Source: Lachnospiraceae bacterium
GTDB lineage: Bacteria > Bacillota > Clostridia > Lachnospirales > Lachnospiraceae
Length of the DNA: 61,062 bases
Reading direction: 5' to 3'
NCBI GenBank assembly: GCA_017470935.1
Contig: JAFUXG010000028.1
Coordinates: 1-61,062, forward strand
Shown here: one piece after another, positions 27,881 through 34,916 of the stretch
How positions within the stretch are numbered: position 1 is the stretch's first letter
How the letters are laid out: each line of letters starts with the position of its first letter
Translations under genes and position numbers: made by a program
Notes under the pieces: generated by a model
What the model saw: only the letters and a program-made list of their open reading frames with translations
Databases searched by the model: none
What the model was told of the DNA's origin: nothing

Positions 27881-28063
27881 ATGAGTCTGATATGTGTTAG
27901 AAATAATGAAAATATCTCTGAATAATATAATGAAAGAATTAAAGGAGACAGTTTTTATCGTTATCTTTTTATGGAAGAATATTTTCCCAAATATATTTCC
28001 AGAGAACTGGATGCAAAGGTGTTTGATGCATATTCGGTGGATTTCTGTAAAGACGCATGGTGA
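27881..28063 (+). pseudogene. Small gene broken by an in-frame TAA
   Basis: After AAGGAGGATGATGT an ATG at 27881 opens MSLICVRNNENISE, then TAA at 27923-27925, and the same frame continues YNERIKGDSFYRYLFMEEYF to TGA at 28061-28063. A CAA-to-TAA change would restore a 60-residue product. The strong ribosome site and protein-like continuation argue for a recently broken gene. Family unknown. The rest of 27771-28093 shows no gene. Confidence 0.5.
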
Positions 28064-28093
28064 GAAAAGGGATATGAATATAGGGGTGGTTTG

Positions 28094-29143
28094 ATGGAGA
28101 GATATTATATATTCAGGTATTATTCTAATTGGGGAATGGGATCTGATTCGGAGACGGCACTTCTTTCGGAGGAATATTTAAGAAGGATAATTGAACTTGA
28201 GCTTATCAAGAAAGAATCCGGAAGTGACAGATATGATGACAGAATGACCGGAACGTGGTCTGATGAAGTATTCTGCGACAGTAAGGACAAGGATGAGGTG
28301 ATAGCAGATGTTATTAAGAAACGCCTTAATACCTGTTCAACCTATGCAGGAGTCAATGATCTTATAGCGCTTTCGGAAGATATGGTTATTGAGACAAGAA
28401 AAGAAGCTTTAGAGAAGGTGATTTTCAGGCTTTTCAACCAGTTTGGATTTCGTAGAGATGTTATTGCAGGATGTGCAGATTTCAAACATAATATAGTGGA
28501 CTTTAATGATGAATATGAACGCTATGGAATCAATATGAGATATGTGGATTTCGTAAGCTATTCTATGAAGAATGCAGCAGAGAATCCATACTTTTACGAT
28601 CTTGAGAGTTTTTTGACGGTCAACAGGGATAAGGCTATTAGAATGAGAAAGAAGCTTGAAAGTTTTAATGAAGGGAAAGCAGATGATACAGGTGATGTAT
28701 ATGAAGCTAATGGCAGATACTTTTATGAAATTGCCGGGATAGAGGATATAGAATATTATAAGCATCATCTTGAAAGTGCAGAACGAATGATAGAAAAGTT
28801 TTCTGATCTGCCAAGGCTTACGGATGAATATGCCCGGCACATATATAAAAATCAAGTGAAGAATCAATACTTGGAAGAGGTTTTTGAAGCCTATGACAAA
28901 AATGATGAAGAAGTAGATCATACAAAATGTGTGTATGATTATCCTTTGTTTCCGGATAAATTTGCCTGTGAAATATCGACTAAGACATGTGATGACAACC
29001 TGACATATAGCGAACTGTTCAATAAAGGTGCAGATTTCAAATATTTGATGGCAGATGTTTCTAACATGTCTGATACGAACTGTGATGAGCTTAGGTGCCT
29101 TGATTCCGTCAATGTGCTTAGAAATGTATTTGGGTATGATTGA
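28094..29143 (+). CDS. Unknown 349-residue protein
   Basis: A soluble, acidic, helix-rich protein starting at ATG 28094 after AGGGGTGG. The N-terminus YYIFRYYSNWGMGSDSETALLSEEYLRRIIEL and the section DVIAGCADFKHNIVDFNDEYERYG do not match a family I know. A Cys pair near the end (STKTCDDN, DTNCDELRC) is present but not in a zinc pattern. Its neighbours are phosphoesterases, a broken gene and another unknown gene. Confidence 0.5.
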   Translation: MERYYIFRYYSNWGMGSDSETALLSEEYLRRIIELELIKKESGSDRYDDRMTGTWSDEVFCDSKDKDEVIADVIKKRLNTCSTYAGVNDLIALSEDMVIETRKEALEKVIFRLFNQFGFRRDVIAGCADFKHNIVDFNDEYERYGINMRYVDFVSYSMKNAAENPYFYDLESFLTVNRDKAIRMRKKLESFNEGKADDTGDVYEANGRYFYEIAGIEDIEYYKHHLESAERMIEKFSDLPRLTDEYARHIYKNQVKNQYLEEVFEAYDKNDEEVDHTKCVYDYPLFPDKFACEISTKTCDDNLTYSELFNKGADFKYLMADVSNMSDTNCDELRCLDSVNVLRNVFGYD

Positions 29144-29199
29144 AAAGCTAATGGCATAATTTAGTCAGATAGACCATGACAGTAAGGAGTTGATGTTAT

Positions 29200-29547
29200 A
29201 TGCATGTTGACGATCGGCAATATTATAATGATATTATAGAAATGATACATAAATTAAAAAGTGATTATACAAAAAAGCAGTTGTTAGAGGATTGGAATTA
29301 TCCAAAAAGTTTATCATCAATGATGCTTATTGCAGGTCATTGCAGCACCTTTGAAGGCGATGAGGATGATATATTTTTTCAGGCCGGGAATATTATATTA
29401 CTGCAACATCACAGATATATGTTTAGTAAAATATCAAGATTGCATACATATGAAATTATGCAAAATATAGGAATGAAACTTGATAAAAAGGCAAGACGGG
29501 ATATGAATAAAATTAAAAGATATTTGAAAAGGTGTGGATTAGTTTGA
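29200..29547 (+). CDS. Unknown 115-residue protein
   Basis: Starts at ATG 29200 after AAGGAGTTGATGTT. Helical, with a basic C-terminal third (KLDKKARRDMNKIKRYLKRCG) that could contact nucleic acid. The stop overlaps the TTG start of the RNA-ligase fragment that follows (29544), suggesting they were once one operon. No family recognised. Confidence 0.5.
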   Translation: MHVDDRQYYNDIIEMIHKLKSDYTKKQLLEDWNYPKSLSSMMLIAGHCSTFEGDEDDIFFQAGNIILLQHHRYMFSKISRLHTYEIMQNIGMKLDKKARRDMNKIKRYLKRCGLV

Positions 29548-29693
29548 GAAAATTAGCAAGTACACAGAAAATATGGAAGATAGAGCCGATAGAGGGAGCT
29601 GACAGAATTGAGCTGGCACATGTTCTCGGATGGCAGTGTGTAGTTAACAAGGGACAGTTTAGAGAGATGGAGGATGCGGTTTATTTTGAATGA
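29544..29693 (+). pseudogene. RNA ligase N-terminal fragment
   Basis: TTG 29544 opens RKLASTQKIWKIEPIEGADRIELAHVLGWQCVVNKGQF, which matches the first 40 residues of a clostridial RNA ligase family (Rnl-like: PIEGADRIE and LGW.VVV.KGEF). The frame stops at 29693 after VYFE, well before the nucleotidyl-transfer KxDG motif. The gene is a 49-codon stump of a protein of over 300 residues. Confidence 0.6.
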
Positions 29694-29706
29694 GGGGTAA
29701 ATAACT

Positions 29707-30249
29707 ATGAATCTATATATAAGTGATCTGCATTTAGGTCATGCAAATGTTATTAAGTTTGATGGAAGACCCTTTGCAGATGTGGATGAGATGGACAGAA
29801 TGCTCATTGAAATGTGGAATGCAAAGGTGAGACCGGAGGATAATGTGTATATTATCGGTGATCTGTGCTACCGTAACGGGAAGCCTGCGGAATGGTATCT
29901 TAAGCAGCTTTCGGGAATCAAGCATTTGATAATCGGCAATCACGACAGAAAGATATTAAATGATGAGAAAGCAATGTCTTATTTTGAATCAGTAGATAAG
30001 ATGATGCATGTTTCAGATGAAGGCAACCAGCTATGTCTCTGTCATTTTCCCATTGCCGAGTGGAATGGCTATCGGAAGGGGCATTGGCATATATATGGTC
30101 ATATACACAACCGCTTAGATGATACCTATCATTTCATGAAGACAAGGGAGCGTGCTTTGAATGCAGGATGTATGATCAATAATTATATGCCGGCAACATT
30201 TAAGGAGCTGGTGAGGAATAATCAGATATTTCATGAGCAAAATAATTAA
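29707..30249 (+). CDS. Small metallophosphoesterase
   Basis: 180 residues starting at ATG 29707. Motifs: YISDLHLGHANVI, YIIGDLCYRNG, LIIGNHDRK, LCHFPIAEW and HIYGHIHNR, the complete ligand set of the compact MPE family. Many such proteins are single-domain phosphodiesterases of unknown substrate, sometimes phage-encoded. It lies directly after the broken RNA ligase, so a former RNA-repair operon (phosphatase plus ligase) is conceivable. Confidence 0.85.
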   Translation: MNLYISDLHLGHANVIKFDGRPFADVDEMDRMLIEMWNAKVRPEDNVYIIGDLCYRNGKPAEWYLKQLSGIKHLIIGNHDRKILNDEKAMSYFESVDKMMHVSDEGNQLCLCHFPIAEWNGYRKGHWHIYGHIHNRLDDTYHFMKTRERALNAGCMINNYMPATFKELVRNNQIFHEQNN

Positions 30250-30252
30250 TTT

Positions 30253-30315
30253 CACAAATCTCCGATTAAAAACCTCACAAACTTCCGATTAAAAACCTCA
30301 CAAACTTCCGATTTG
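30253..30315. repeat. 2.7 tandem copies of a 23-bp unit upstream of the ATPase gene
   Basis: CACAAAYYTCCGATTAAAAACCT occurs at 30253-30275 and 30276-30298, followed by a partial copy to 30315; CTTCCGATT is the constant part. They lie 80-140 bases before the ATPase start and may be operator sites. Confidence 0.85.
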
Positions 30316-30393
30316 TTGTTGAATTTTTTTCCGATTTTACATATAATAATCATTGAAAAAATAATCAATAATAATATATGAGGTGACAGTTTT

Positions 30394-31686
30394 ATGAGCG
30401 ATAAACAATATATTAAAAGATTATTTGACGATATAATCGAGTTTACATTGAAAAGCAAGGGAGCATTGGTGGTTGTCGGACCCAAGTGGTGTGGTAAATC
30501 CACAACTTCAAAAAGATATGCCAAAACAGTTATAGACCTGATGCCTATTGACACAAGGAGCGATTATGTAGATCTGGCGCATATTGCACCAAGTACCTTT
30601 TTGAATTATGGTGAAAAACCTATATTGATTGACGAATGGCAGCATGTATCATTTATCTGGGATCAGATAAAATACGAGGTCGATAAAACCGGAGATTTTG
30701 GACAATATATACTGACAGGAAGTGTTACAGATAAGAATAATAATGATCTAAATGATACCAATAAGCACACCGGTAATGGCAGAATTATTCGTAAAATGAT
30801 GAGGACTCTATCTCTTTACGAAACCGGAGAAAGTAATGGAAAGGTATCACTGCTTGATCTGAAAAACGGAATATTTACTCCATCAATGACGGATAAGAAC
30901 ATATATGATTATGCTTATTATATCTGTAGAGGAGGATGGCCGCTTGCTATCAATCAGGACAGGGATGTAGCTCTGGCACAGGCGGTTGATTATTATGAAG
31001 TAGTTGTTACGGATGATATTTTTTCACTTAAAGATATTCCTATAAGAAAAGATGAACAAAAAGCAAGAAAATTAATGCGTTCTTATGCCAGAAATGTTTC
31101 AATAGCCGCATCTGAACAGACACTCAGGGATGATTGTGCTTCAAGTGATGAAAGCTTTGATAAAGATGTTTTTTCCAAATATCTGAGAGCTTTAAGGAAT
31201 TTGTATGTTATAGAAGAACTTCCTGCATGGAATCCTAATCTGAGAAGCAAGACAGCGATCAGAACGAAAGAAACCAGACATTTTACAGATCCGTCTATAG
31301 GAGCAGCAGCGCTTGGTATTACACCGGATGGTATTTTCAAGGATATAACAACATTTGGTCTTTTGTTTGAATCTCTGGTTATACATGATCTCAGAATATA
31401 TGCGGATACAATAGGGGCGCATGTATATAAATATCGTGATTCAAAGAGAAGAGAAGCTGATGCAGTAATTCAATTTAATGATGGCTCATGGGCATTGATC
31501 GAGGTGAAATTAGGCGGTGAAGAGGATATTATTCAGGCTGCTAATAATTTGATCAAAATTGCTAATGATATAGATAATGAAAAGACAGGACAGCCTGCAT
31601 TTTTAATGGTTGTAACGAAGAATAAGGTCGCATATAGAACGGAAAATGGTGTTTATGTGGTACCTCTTAGTTGTTTGAAAAATTGA
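30394..31686 (+). CDS. AAA_14/DUF4143 ATPase
   Basis: 430 residues. N-terminal P-loop VVGPKWCGKSTTSKRYA (about 27-44), Walker B-like PILIDEWQHV (about 75), and sensor-like YILTGSVTD; the C-terminus carries the DUF4143 domain with a PD-(D/E)XK-like core (KYRDSKRREADAVIQF, WALIEVKLGG). Proteins of this family are STAND-like ATPases of unclear role, frequent in mobile or accessory DNA. ATG 30394 follows GAGGTGACAG. Repeats with regular spacing lie both before and after the gene. Confidence 0.85.
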   Translation: MSDKQYIKRLFDDIIEFTLKSKGALVVVGPKWCGKSTTSKRYAKTVIDLMPIDTRSDYVDLAHIAPSTFLNYGEKPILIDEWQHVSFIWDQIKYEVDKTGDFGQYILTGSVTDKNNNDLNDTNKHTGNGRIIRKMMRTLSLYETGESNGKVSLLDLKNGIFTPSMTDKNIYDYAYYICRGGWPLAINQDRDVALAQAVDYYEVVVTDDIFSLKDIPIRKDEQKARKLMRSYARNVSIAASEQTLRDDCASSDESFDKDVFSKYLRALRNLYVIEELPAWNPNLRSKTAIRTKETRHFTDPSIGAAALGITPDGIFKDITTFGLLFESLVIHDLRIYADTIGAHVYKYRDSKRREADAVIQFNDGSWALIEVKLGGEEDIIQAANNLIKIANDIDNEKTGQPAFLMVVTKNKVAYRTENGVYVVPLSCLKN

Positions 31687-31723
31687 CATTTTTGTGATTA
31701 CCTTTTCTGGTACAGAATAAATA

Positions 31724-31806
31724 TTCGTTCTGAAAAATGTTGCATATTAATAGGTGTTCGTTCTGAAAAATGTTATATATGATTTGGAATTCGTTCTAAA
31801 AAGTGT
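31724..31806. repeat. Three copies of TTCGTTCTGAAAAATGTT at 33-bp spacing
   Basis: Copies start at 31724, 31757 and 31790, exactly 33 bases apart; the third has two substitutions. They lie just after the ATPase gene and before the zinc-ribbon gene. Linkers are not conserved. Confidence 0.8.
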
Positions 31807-31901
31807 AAATGTATGTGATATGCCTTTCATTTAAAGAATGCAGAATTGGTTGACAAATATACGCTTTATTGTATTAGGAAATTATAATAGGATAAAATCA
31901 T

Positions 31902-32339
31902 ATGGATAATAAAGATAATTGCACAAATTGTAAATATAGGCATACGCCAAGAATAATATGTCAAGAGTGTGGATCTAAGAATACAATTTCATATTATGAT
32001 GGACCGGTTTTGATAATAAAATGTAAAAATTGCAATTGGTCGGTTGCAGGAGCAAGTTTTTATTCGCCGTGTGAATTGGACAGGGAACCCAAATATCAGG
32101 TGAAGATAGCGAAAGAAATTACTGAAAAAAATGATATACTGGTTATTAGTCGTTCATGTGGAATTAATATTCTTGAAGTAAAAAGCTGCTTGGAAAAAGA
32201 TAAGGTATTGCCTAATAAATTTCCATTGGACAAAATAATAAAACTATATAAAACATTTAATGAAATGAATATTGATATAGAGGTATTGCCAGACTTAACA
32301 TATAGCAAAATAGGTGAATGTAAAAAGTGGATGGAATAG
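31902..32339 (+). CDS. Unknown protein with zinc-ribbon N-terminus
   Basis: 145 residues with Cys pairs CTNCKY, CQECGS and CKNCNW in the first 45 residues, enough for one or two zinc ribbons. The remaining 100 residues include AKEITEKNDILVISRSCGINILEVKSCLEKD, reminiscent of a short ribosomal L7/L12-C-terminal-like segment used as a protein-binding module. It starts at ATG 31902 with only a weak ribosome site. Function unknown. Confidence 0.55.
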   Translation: MDNKDNCTNCKYRHTPRIICQECGSKNTISYYDGPVLIIKCKNCNWSVAGASFYSPCELDREPKYQVKIAKEITEKNDILVISRSCGINILEVKSCLEKDKVLPNKFPLDKIIKLYKTFNEMNIDIEVLPDLTYSKIGECKKWME

Positions 32340-32524
32340 AAAAAAGTATACTACAAGTTTATTGCACAAGTAACATATCTGTGGTATTATACAGAAAATG
32401 AAAAAGCAAATATAACATTTAAGAAGATGTTTTGACGATATATGTTATAGAATTAAATGTATCTAATAAATTATCTGATAGTAAAAGAATTTATCAACTA
32501 GAATTATGAAAGGAAATAAGAGCA

Positions 32525-32641
32525 ATGAAGATTAACAGAGTATTGTCATATCTGAATAGTGAGTCATTAAGCCTCAGTTTATCATATGAACATTCGTATG
32601 AGCTTAGCTGCGGTCAATTTGATATGCACTTATTTGGATAG
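32525..32641 (+). CDS. Possible 38-residue peptide before the tRNA array
   Basis: ATG 32525 follows GAAAGGAAATAAGAGCA and encodes MKINRVLSYLNSESLSLSLS and further to a TAG at 32639. The Ser/Leu alternation and lone Cys are not diagnostic. A terminator at 32681 follows at once, which is consistent with a small transcript. The remainder of 32340-32779 is non-coding. Confidence 0.3.
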   Translation: MKINRVLSYLNSESLSLSLSYEHSYELSCGQFDMHLFG

Positions 32642-32680
32642 GGTGGTACTTAAGGATTGAACATAGAAATGATAGATAAT

Positions 32681-32714
32681 CCGCTTATCCAGATGGGTGA
32701 GCGGTATTCTTTTT
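32681..32714 (+). terminator. Strong terminator
   Basis: CCGCTTATCC (32681-32690), loop AGAT, GGGTGAGCGG (32695-32704), then a T-rich tract. Separates the upstream genes from the tRNA array. Confidence 0.7.
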
Positions 32715-32732
32715 ATAAGTATGTTTTGAATG

Positions 32733-32766
32733 AGGAATGCCGTAAATGATGGTGTTCCTTTTTTAT
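32733..32766 (+). terminator. Second terminator before the tRNA array
   Basis: AGGAATGCC (32733-32741) pairs with GGTGTTCCT (32751-32759) and runs into TTTTTT, 14 bases before the first tRNA. Confidence 0.65.
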
Positions 32767-32779
32767 ATGCCTGCATTAA

Positions 32780-32852
32780 GCCCTTGTAGCCCAATGGAAG
32801 AGGCAACCGGTTTAAGCCCGGTATAGTGTTGGTTCAAATCCAATCAAGGGTA
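32780..32852 (+). tRNA. tRNA-Leu(UAA), aberrant short variable arm
   Basis: Full cloverleaf: acceptor GCCCTTG/CAAGGGT, anticodon stem ACCGG/CCGGT with loop TTTAAGC (anticodon TAA), T-arm GTTGG/CCAAT. The variable loop is only five bases, whereas real tRNA-Leu has a long variable arm. No CCA is encoded. First gene of the plus-strand array. Confidence 0.75.
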
Positions 32853-32880
32853 TTAGATCAAAGGAAAGGAGGTGGAGGTA

Positions 32881-33102
32881 ATGCCAACGGTAGATATGAT
32901 AGCAACCGGTAGAAATATTAAGGATATCATGAAGGGAAAAGGGATGACAGCAAAAGATATCCAGGCAGTTTTCGGTTTCAATACACCACAGGCAATATTC
33001 AAATGGTTCCGGGGTGATACGATTCCGACGGTGGATAATCTTGTTATTCTTGCAAATATCTTTGATGTGAAAATGGATGATATTGTTGTGGTTAATAAAT
33101 GA
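32881..33102 (+). CDS. Small XRE-family regulator inside the tRNA array
   Basis: 73 residues from ATG 32881, which follows GGAAAGGAGGTGGAGG. It is a bare helix-turn-helix: ATGRNIKDIMKGKGMTAKDIQAVFGFNTPQAIFKWFRGDTIPTVDNL. It is clearly related to the minus-strand protein at 34036-34281 (IKWFRG.T.PT.DN in both). One such gene follows the first tRNA of the plus array and the other ends the minus array, so they may regulate the arrays. No partner domain is present. Confidence 0.85.
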   Translation: MPTVDMIATGRNIKDIMKGKGMTAKDIQAVFGFNTPQAIFKWFRGDTIPTVDNLVILANIFDVKMDDIVVVNK

Positions 33103-33207
33103 TAAGGAGAAGTGAAGAAAAAGGTATGCTTGAAAATGTATCAGATTCAAATTTCATTAACGATTAATAAGATAAAGTTCGTGAAATAAATGGAATTTGA
33201 ATCTTAT

Positions 33208-33280
33208 GGTCCCGTGGACAAATGGTTAAGTTGCTGCCCTTTCAAGGCAGAGTTGCTGGGTTCAATTCCCGCCGGGACTG
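33208..33280 (+). tRNA. tRNA-Glu(UUC)
   Basis: Acceptor GGTCCCG/CGGGACT, anticodon stem CTGCC/GGCAG with loop CTTTCAA (TTC). Discriminator G, no encoded CCA. Confidence 0.9.
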
Positions 33281-33285
33281 CTTAT

Positions 33286-33358
33286 GGCGGATTAGGATAA
33301 CGGTTAGTCTACCAGACTCTCAATCTGGATATGCAGGGTTCAACTCCCGCATCCGTCA
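33286..33358 (+). tRNA. tRNA-Glu(CUC)
   Basis: Acceptor GGCGGAT/ATCCGTC, anticodon stem CCAGA/TCTGG with loop CTCTCAA (CTC). The outer two T-stem pairs are mismatched (CAGGG against CCCGC). Confidence 0.85.
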
Positions 33359-33360
33359 CT

Positions 33361-33432
33361 GTGGCTGTCGTACAATGGCTAGTACCTCAGACTGTGAATC
33401 TGATGATGCGAGTTCAATCCTCGCCGGTCACA
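33361..33432 (+). tRNA. tRNA-His(GUG), without encoded G-1 or C73
   Basis: Acceptor GTGGCTG/CGGTCAC, loop CTGTGAA (GTG), T-arm GCGAG/CTCGC. The base before position 1 is T and the discriminator is A, so the usual bacterial G-1:C73 identity pair is not encoded. Confidence 0.85.
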
Positions 33433-33456
33433 TTAACTTATTAATAGAATTATTAT

Positions 33457-33539
33457 GCCATGTGTCCGGGTTGGTGAGGAAGCTGTCTTGAAAACAGTTG
33501 GTCCGAAAGGACTTGCAGGTTCGAATCCTGTGCATGGCG
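33457..33539 (+). tRNA. tRNA-Ser(UGA), first copy
   Basis: Acceptor GCCATGT/GCATGGC, anticodon loop CTTGAAA (TGA), long variable arm with GTCC-GAAA-GGAC, T-arm GCAGG/CCTGT. Confidence 0.9.
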
Positions 33540-33543
33540 CTGG

Positions 33544-33626
33544 GGGCGGGTGTGCCTAATGGTGAAGGCGGCGGTCTGTAAAACCGTTACATAGAAACGT
33601 TGTTGGTTCGAATCCAACCCCGCCCA
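33544..33626 (+). tRNA. tRNA-Tyr(GUA)
   Basis: Acceptor GGGCGGG/CCCGCCC, anticodon loop CTGTAAA (GTA), long variable arm, T-arm GTTGG/CCAAC. Confidence 0.9.
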
Positions 33627-33635
33627 CTATAATAT

Positions 33636-33728
33636 GCGGATATAAGCCTAATTGGCAAGGCAGCAGTTTGCTAAACTGTGAGTAATCACTTCTTCAGTGG
33701 TGTCCCGGTTCAAGTCCGGGTGTCCGCG
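33636..33728 (+). tRNA. tRNA-Ser(GCU)
   Basis: Acceptor GCGGATA/TGTCCGC, anticodon stem GCAGT/ACTGT with loop TTGCTAA (GCT), long variable arm, T-arm CCCGG/CCGGG. Confidence 0.9.
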
Positions 33729-33732
33729 TTAA

Positions 33733-33868
33733 GCCGTGATGCCTCAACTGGTACAGGATCGTTCCAGAAAACCGACATTCCGAAAGGGCGCTACGTGCTA
33801 GTGGTACGTGTTCAGCGCCGACCGAGCCGGCAGGCGAGACCTTGGGAGTTCGAATCTCCCTCACGGCG
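33733..33868 (+). tRNA. Interrupted tRNA-like gene, isotype undetermined
   Basis: The ends are good: acceptor GCCGTGA/TCACGGC and T-arm GGGAG/CTCCC with TTCGAAT. The D-arm CCTCAACTGGTACAGG is normal. Between them lie about 60 extra bases. If the anticodon stem is TCGTT/GGCGA (two G-U pairs), the loop is about 68 bases and holds a hairpin GGCGCT/AGCGCC. A simpler reading as Ser(AGA), loop CCAGAAA with a huge variable arm, needs a mismatch and C33. The 3' part of the insert (GACCGAGC, GGCGAGACC) resembles that in the tRNA at 36803. Confidence 0.6.
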
Positions 33869-33875
33869 CTTATAT

Positions 33876-33962
33876 GGCGAGGTCGCATAGTCTGGCTTAG
33901 TGCACTGGTCTTGAAAACCAGCAGTCCGAATGGGCTCGTGGGTTCAAATCCCACCCTCGTCG
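33876..33962 (+). tRNA. tRNA-Ser(UGA), second copy
   Basis: Acceptor GGCGAGG/CCTCGTC, anticodon stem CTGGT/ACCAG with loop CTTGAAA (TGA), long variable arm, T-arm GTGGG/CCCAC. Different body from the first Ser(UGA), so not a recent duplicate. Confidence 0.9.
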
Positions 33963-33982
33963 CTTATAAAATTTACTTGAAT

Positions 33983-34034
33983 AACAAAAACAAGCATGAA
34001 AAGATGGATTCCAGTCTTATCTGCTTGTTTTTGT
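33983..34034. terminator. Bidirectional terminator between the convergent arrays
   Basis: ACAAAAACAAGCA (near 33984-33996) and TGCTTGTTTTTGT (34022-34034) pair perfectly and give T-runs on both strands. It ends the plus-strand tRNA array and the minus-strand array with its XRE gene. Confidence 0.8.
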
Positions 34035-34035
34035 A

Positions 34036-34281
34036 TTACGCACTCATCTTTTCGCAATTGAGTGAAATGATCAGATCGTTGATAGTAACTCCTAATAATA
34101 GAGAGAGTGCGTACATATTATCCAAGGTCGGGAGTGTTTCGCCACGAAACCACCGATAGATAGATGTAGGATTGTTGAATCCCAGATACTCTGTCATCTC
34201 CCTTACTGTAATATTCCGACTCTTTCTTAATTCATTAATTCTTATGCCGGTTGCTTCAATGTTGATTACCGGATATTCCAT
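34036..34281 (-). CDS. Small XRE-family regulator at the end of the minus tRNA array
   Basis: 81 residues; ATG 34281 follows GGGGAGGTGTATCAAA. Sequence IRINELRKSRNITVREMTEYLGFNNPTSIYRWFRGETLPTLDNMYALS is a single helix-turn-helix domain and a clear paralogue of the plus-strand protein at 32881. It is the last gene of the minus-strand array before the shared terminator. Likely a small dimeric DNA-binding protein; target unknown. Confidence 0.85.
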   Translation of the reverse strand: MEYPVINIEATGIRINELRKSRNITVREMTEYLGFNNPTSIYRWFRGETLPTLDNMYALSLLLGVTINDLIISLNCEKMSA

Positions 34282-34324
34282 TTTGATACACCTCCCCTGT
34301 GTTCATATTTTGATTGGTAATCAG

Positions 34325-34393
34325 AGCACCGTGAAGGAGTTGAACCTTCCCCTGGGATTTTGCAGACCCCATGCCCGCCGCAGACTACGGTGC
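34325..34393 (-). tRNA. tRNA-Cys(GCA), shortened D-arm
   Basis: Acceptor GCACCGT/ACGGTGC, anticodon stem GGGGT/ATCCC with loop CTGCAAA (GCA), T-arm GAAGG/CCTTC. Only 69 bases; the D-arm is reduced to TGC-GGCGG-GCA. Confidence 0.8.
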
Positions 34394-34479
34394 GTAAATG
34401 TTGTAATTGCATTTCTTATTTCTGATTGAGAATCCAACAATTAAGCATGCATAACTAAATGTAATAAACTTAGCATAAG

Positions 34480-34550
34480 CTACCGAGCAGGGATTTGAAC
34501 CCCGAACTGCAGAGTCAGAATCTGCCGTGTTACCATTACACCACTCGGCA
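34480..34550 (-). tRNA. tRNA-Gln(CUG)
   Basis: Acceptor TGCCGAG/CTCGGTA with the T1-A72 pair usual for Gln, anticodon stem GCAGA/TCTGC with loop TTCTGAC (CTG). Confidence 0.9.
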
Positions 34551-34556
34551 TTGAAA

Positions 34557-34628
34557 CAGATAGTATAAGGTTTGAACTCATACCTCTGGTTTTGGAGACC
34601 AGCGTGCTGCCTGTTACACCAACTATCT
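34557..34628 (-). tRNA. tRNA-Trp(CCA)
   Basis: Acceptor AGATAGT/ACTATCT, anticodon stem CTGGT/ACCAG with loop CTCCAAA (CCA), discriminator G. Confidence 0.9.
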
Positions 34629-34690
34629 ATATAACAATAAGGCTGCAAAGCAAAGTGATTTGCAATCACATATTTGTTGTTTACCGAAAA

Positions 34691-34762
34691 CAGGGGTAAT
34701 GAGATTCGAACTCATAATCTTCGGCGTCAAAGACCGCTATGTTACCATTACACCATACCCCT
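34691..34762 (-). tRNA. tRNA-Gln(UUG)
   Basis: Acceptor AGGGGTA/TACCCCT, loop CTTTGAC (TTG), T-arm ATGAG/CTCAT. The anticodon stem GCGGT/GCCGA has a G-U and a mismatch. Confidence 0.85.
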
Positions 34763-34839
34763 AGGAATCGTTTTTGAATTGTTGTTGCCATTGATACTGT
34801 TGTTGCTTTTGCATATTTTTTCTCCTTTTATAGTCATAA

Positions 34840-34912
34840 TGGGCTTGAAGAGAATCGAACTCTCAACCTTCCGCTTAAGAGGCGGTTGCTCTGCCAATTG
34901 AGCTACAAACCC
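34840..34912 (-). tRNA. tRNA-Lys(CUU)
   Basis: Acceptor GGGTTTG/CAAGCCC, anticodon stem ACCGC/GCGGA with loop CTCTTAA (CTT), discriminator A. Confidence 0.9.
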
Positions 34913-34916
34913 ATGG

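Noticed and set aside
34634-34690. Possible extra tRNA-Cys between tRNA-Trp and tRNA-Gln(UUG)
   Set aside because: There is a GTGATT-TGC-AATCAC hairpin, but no T-arm, no acceptor pairing and no D-arm.
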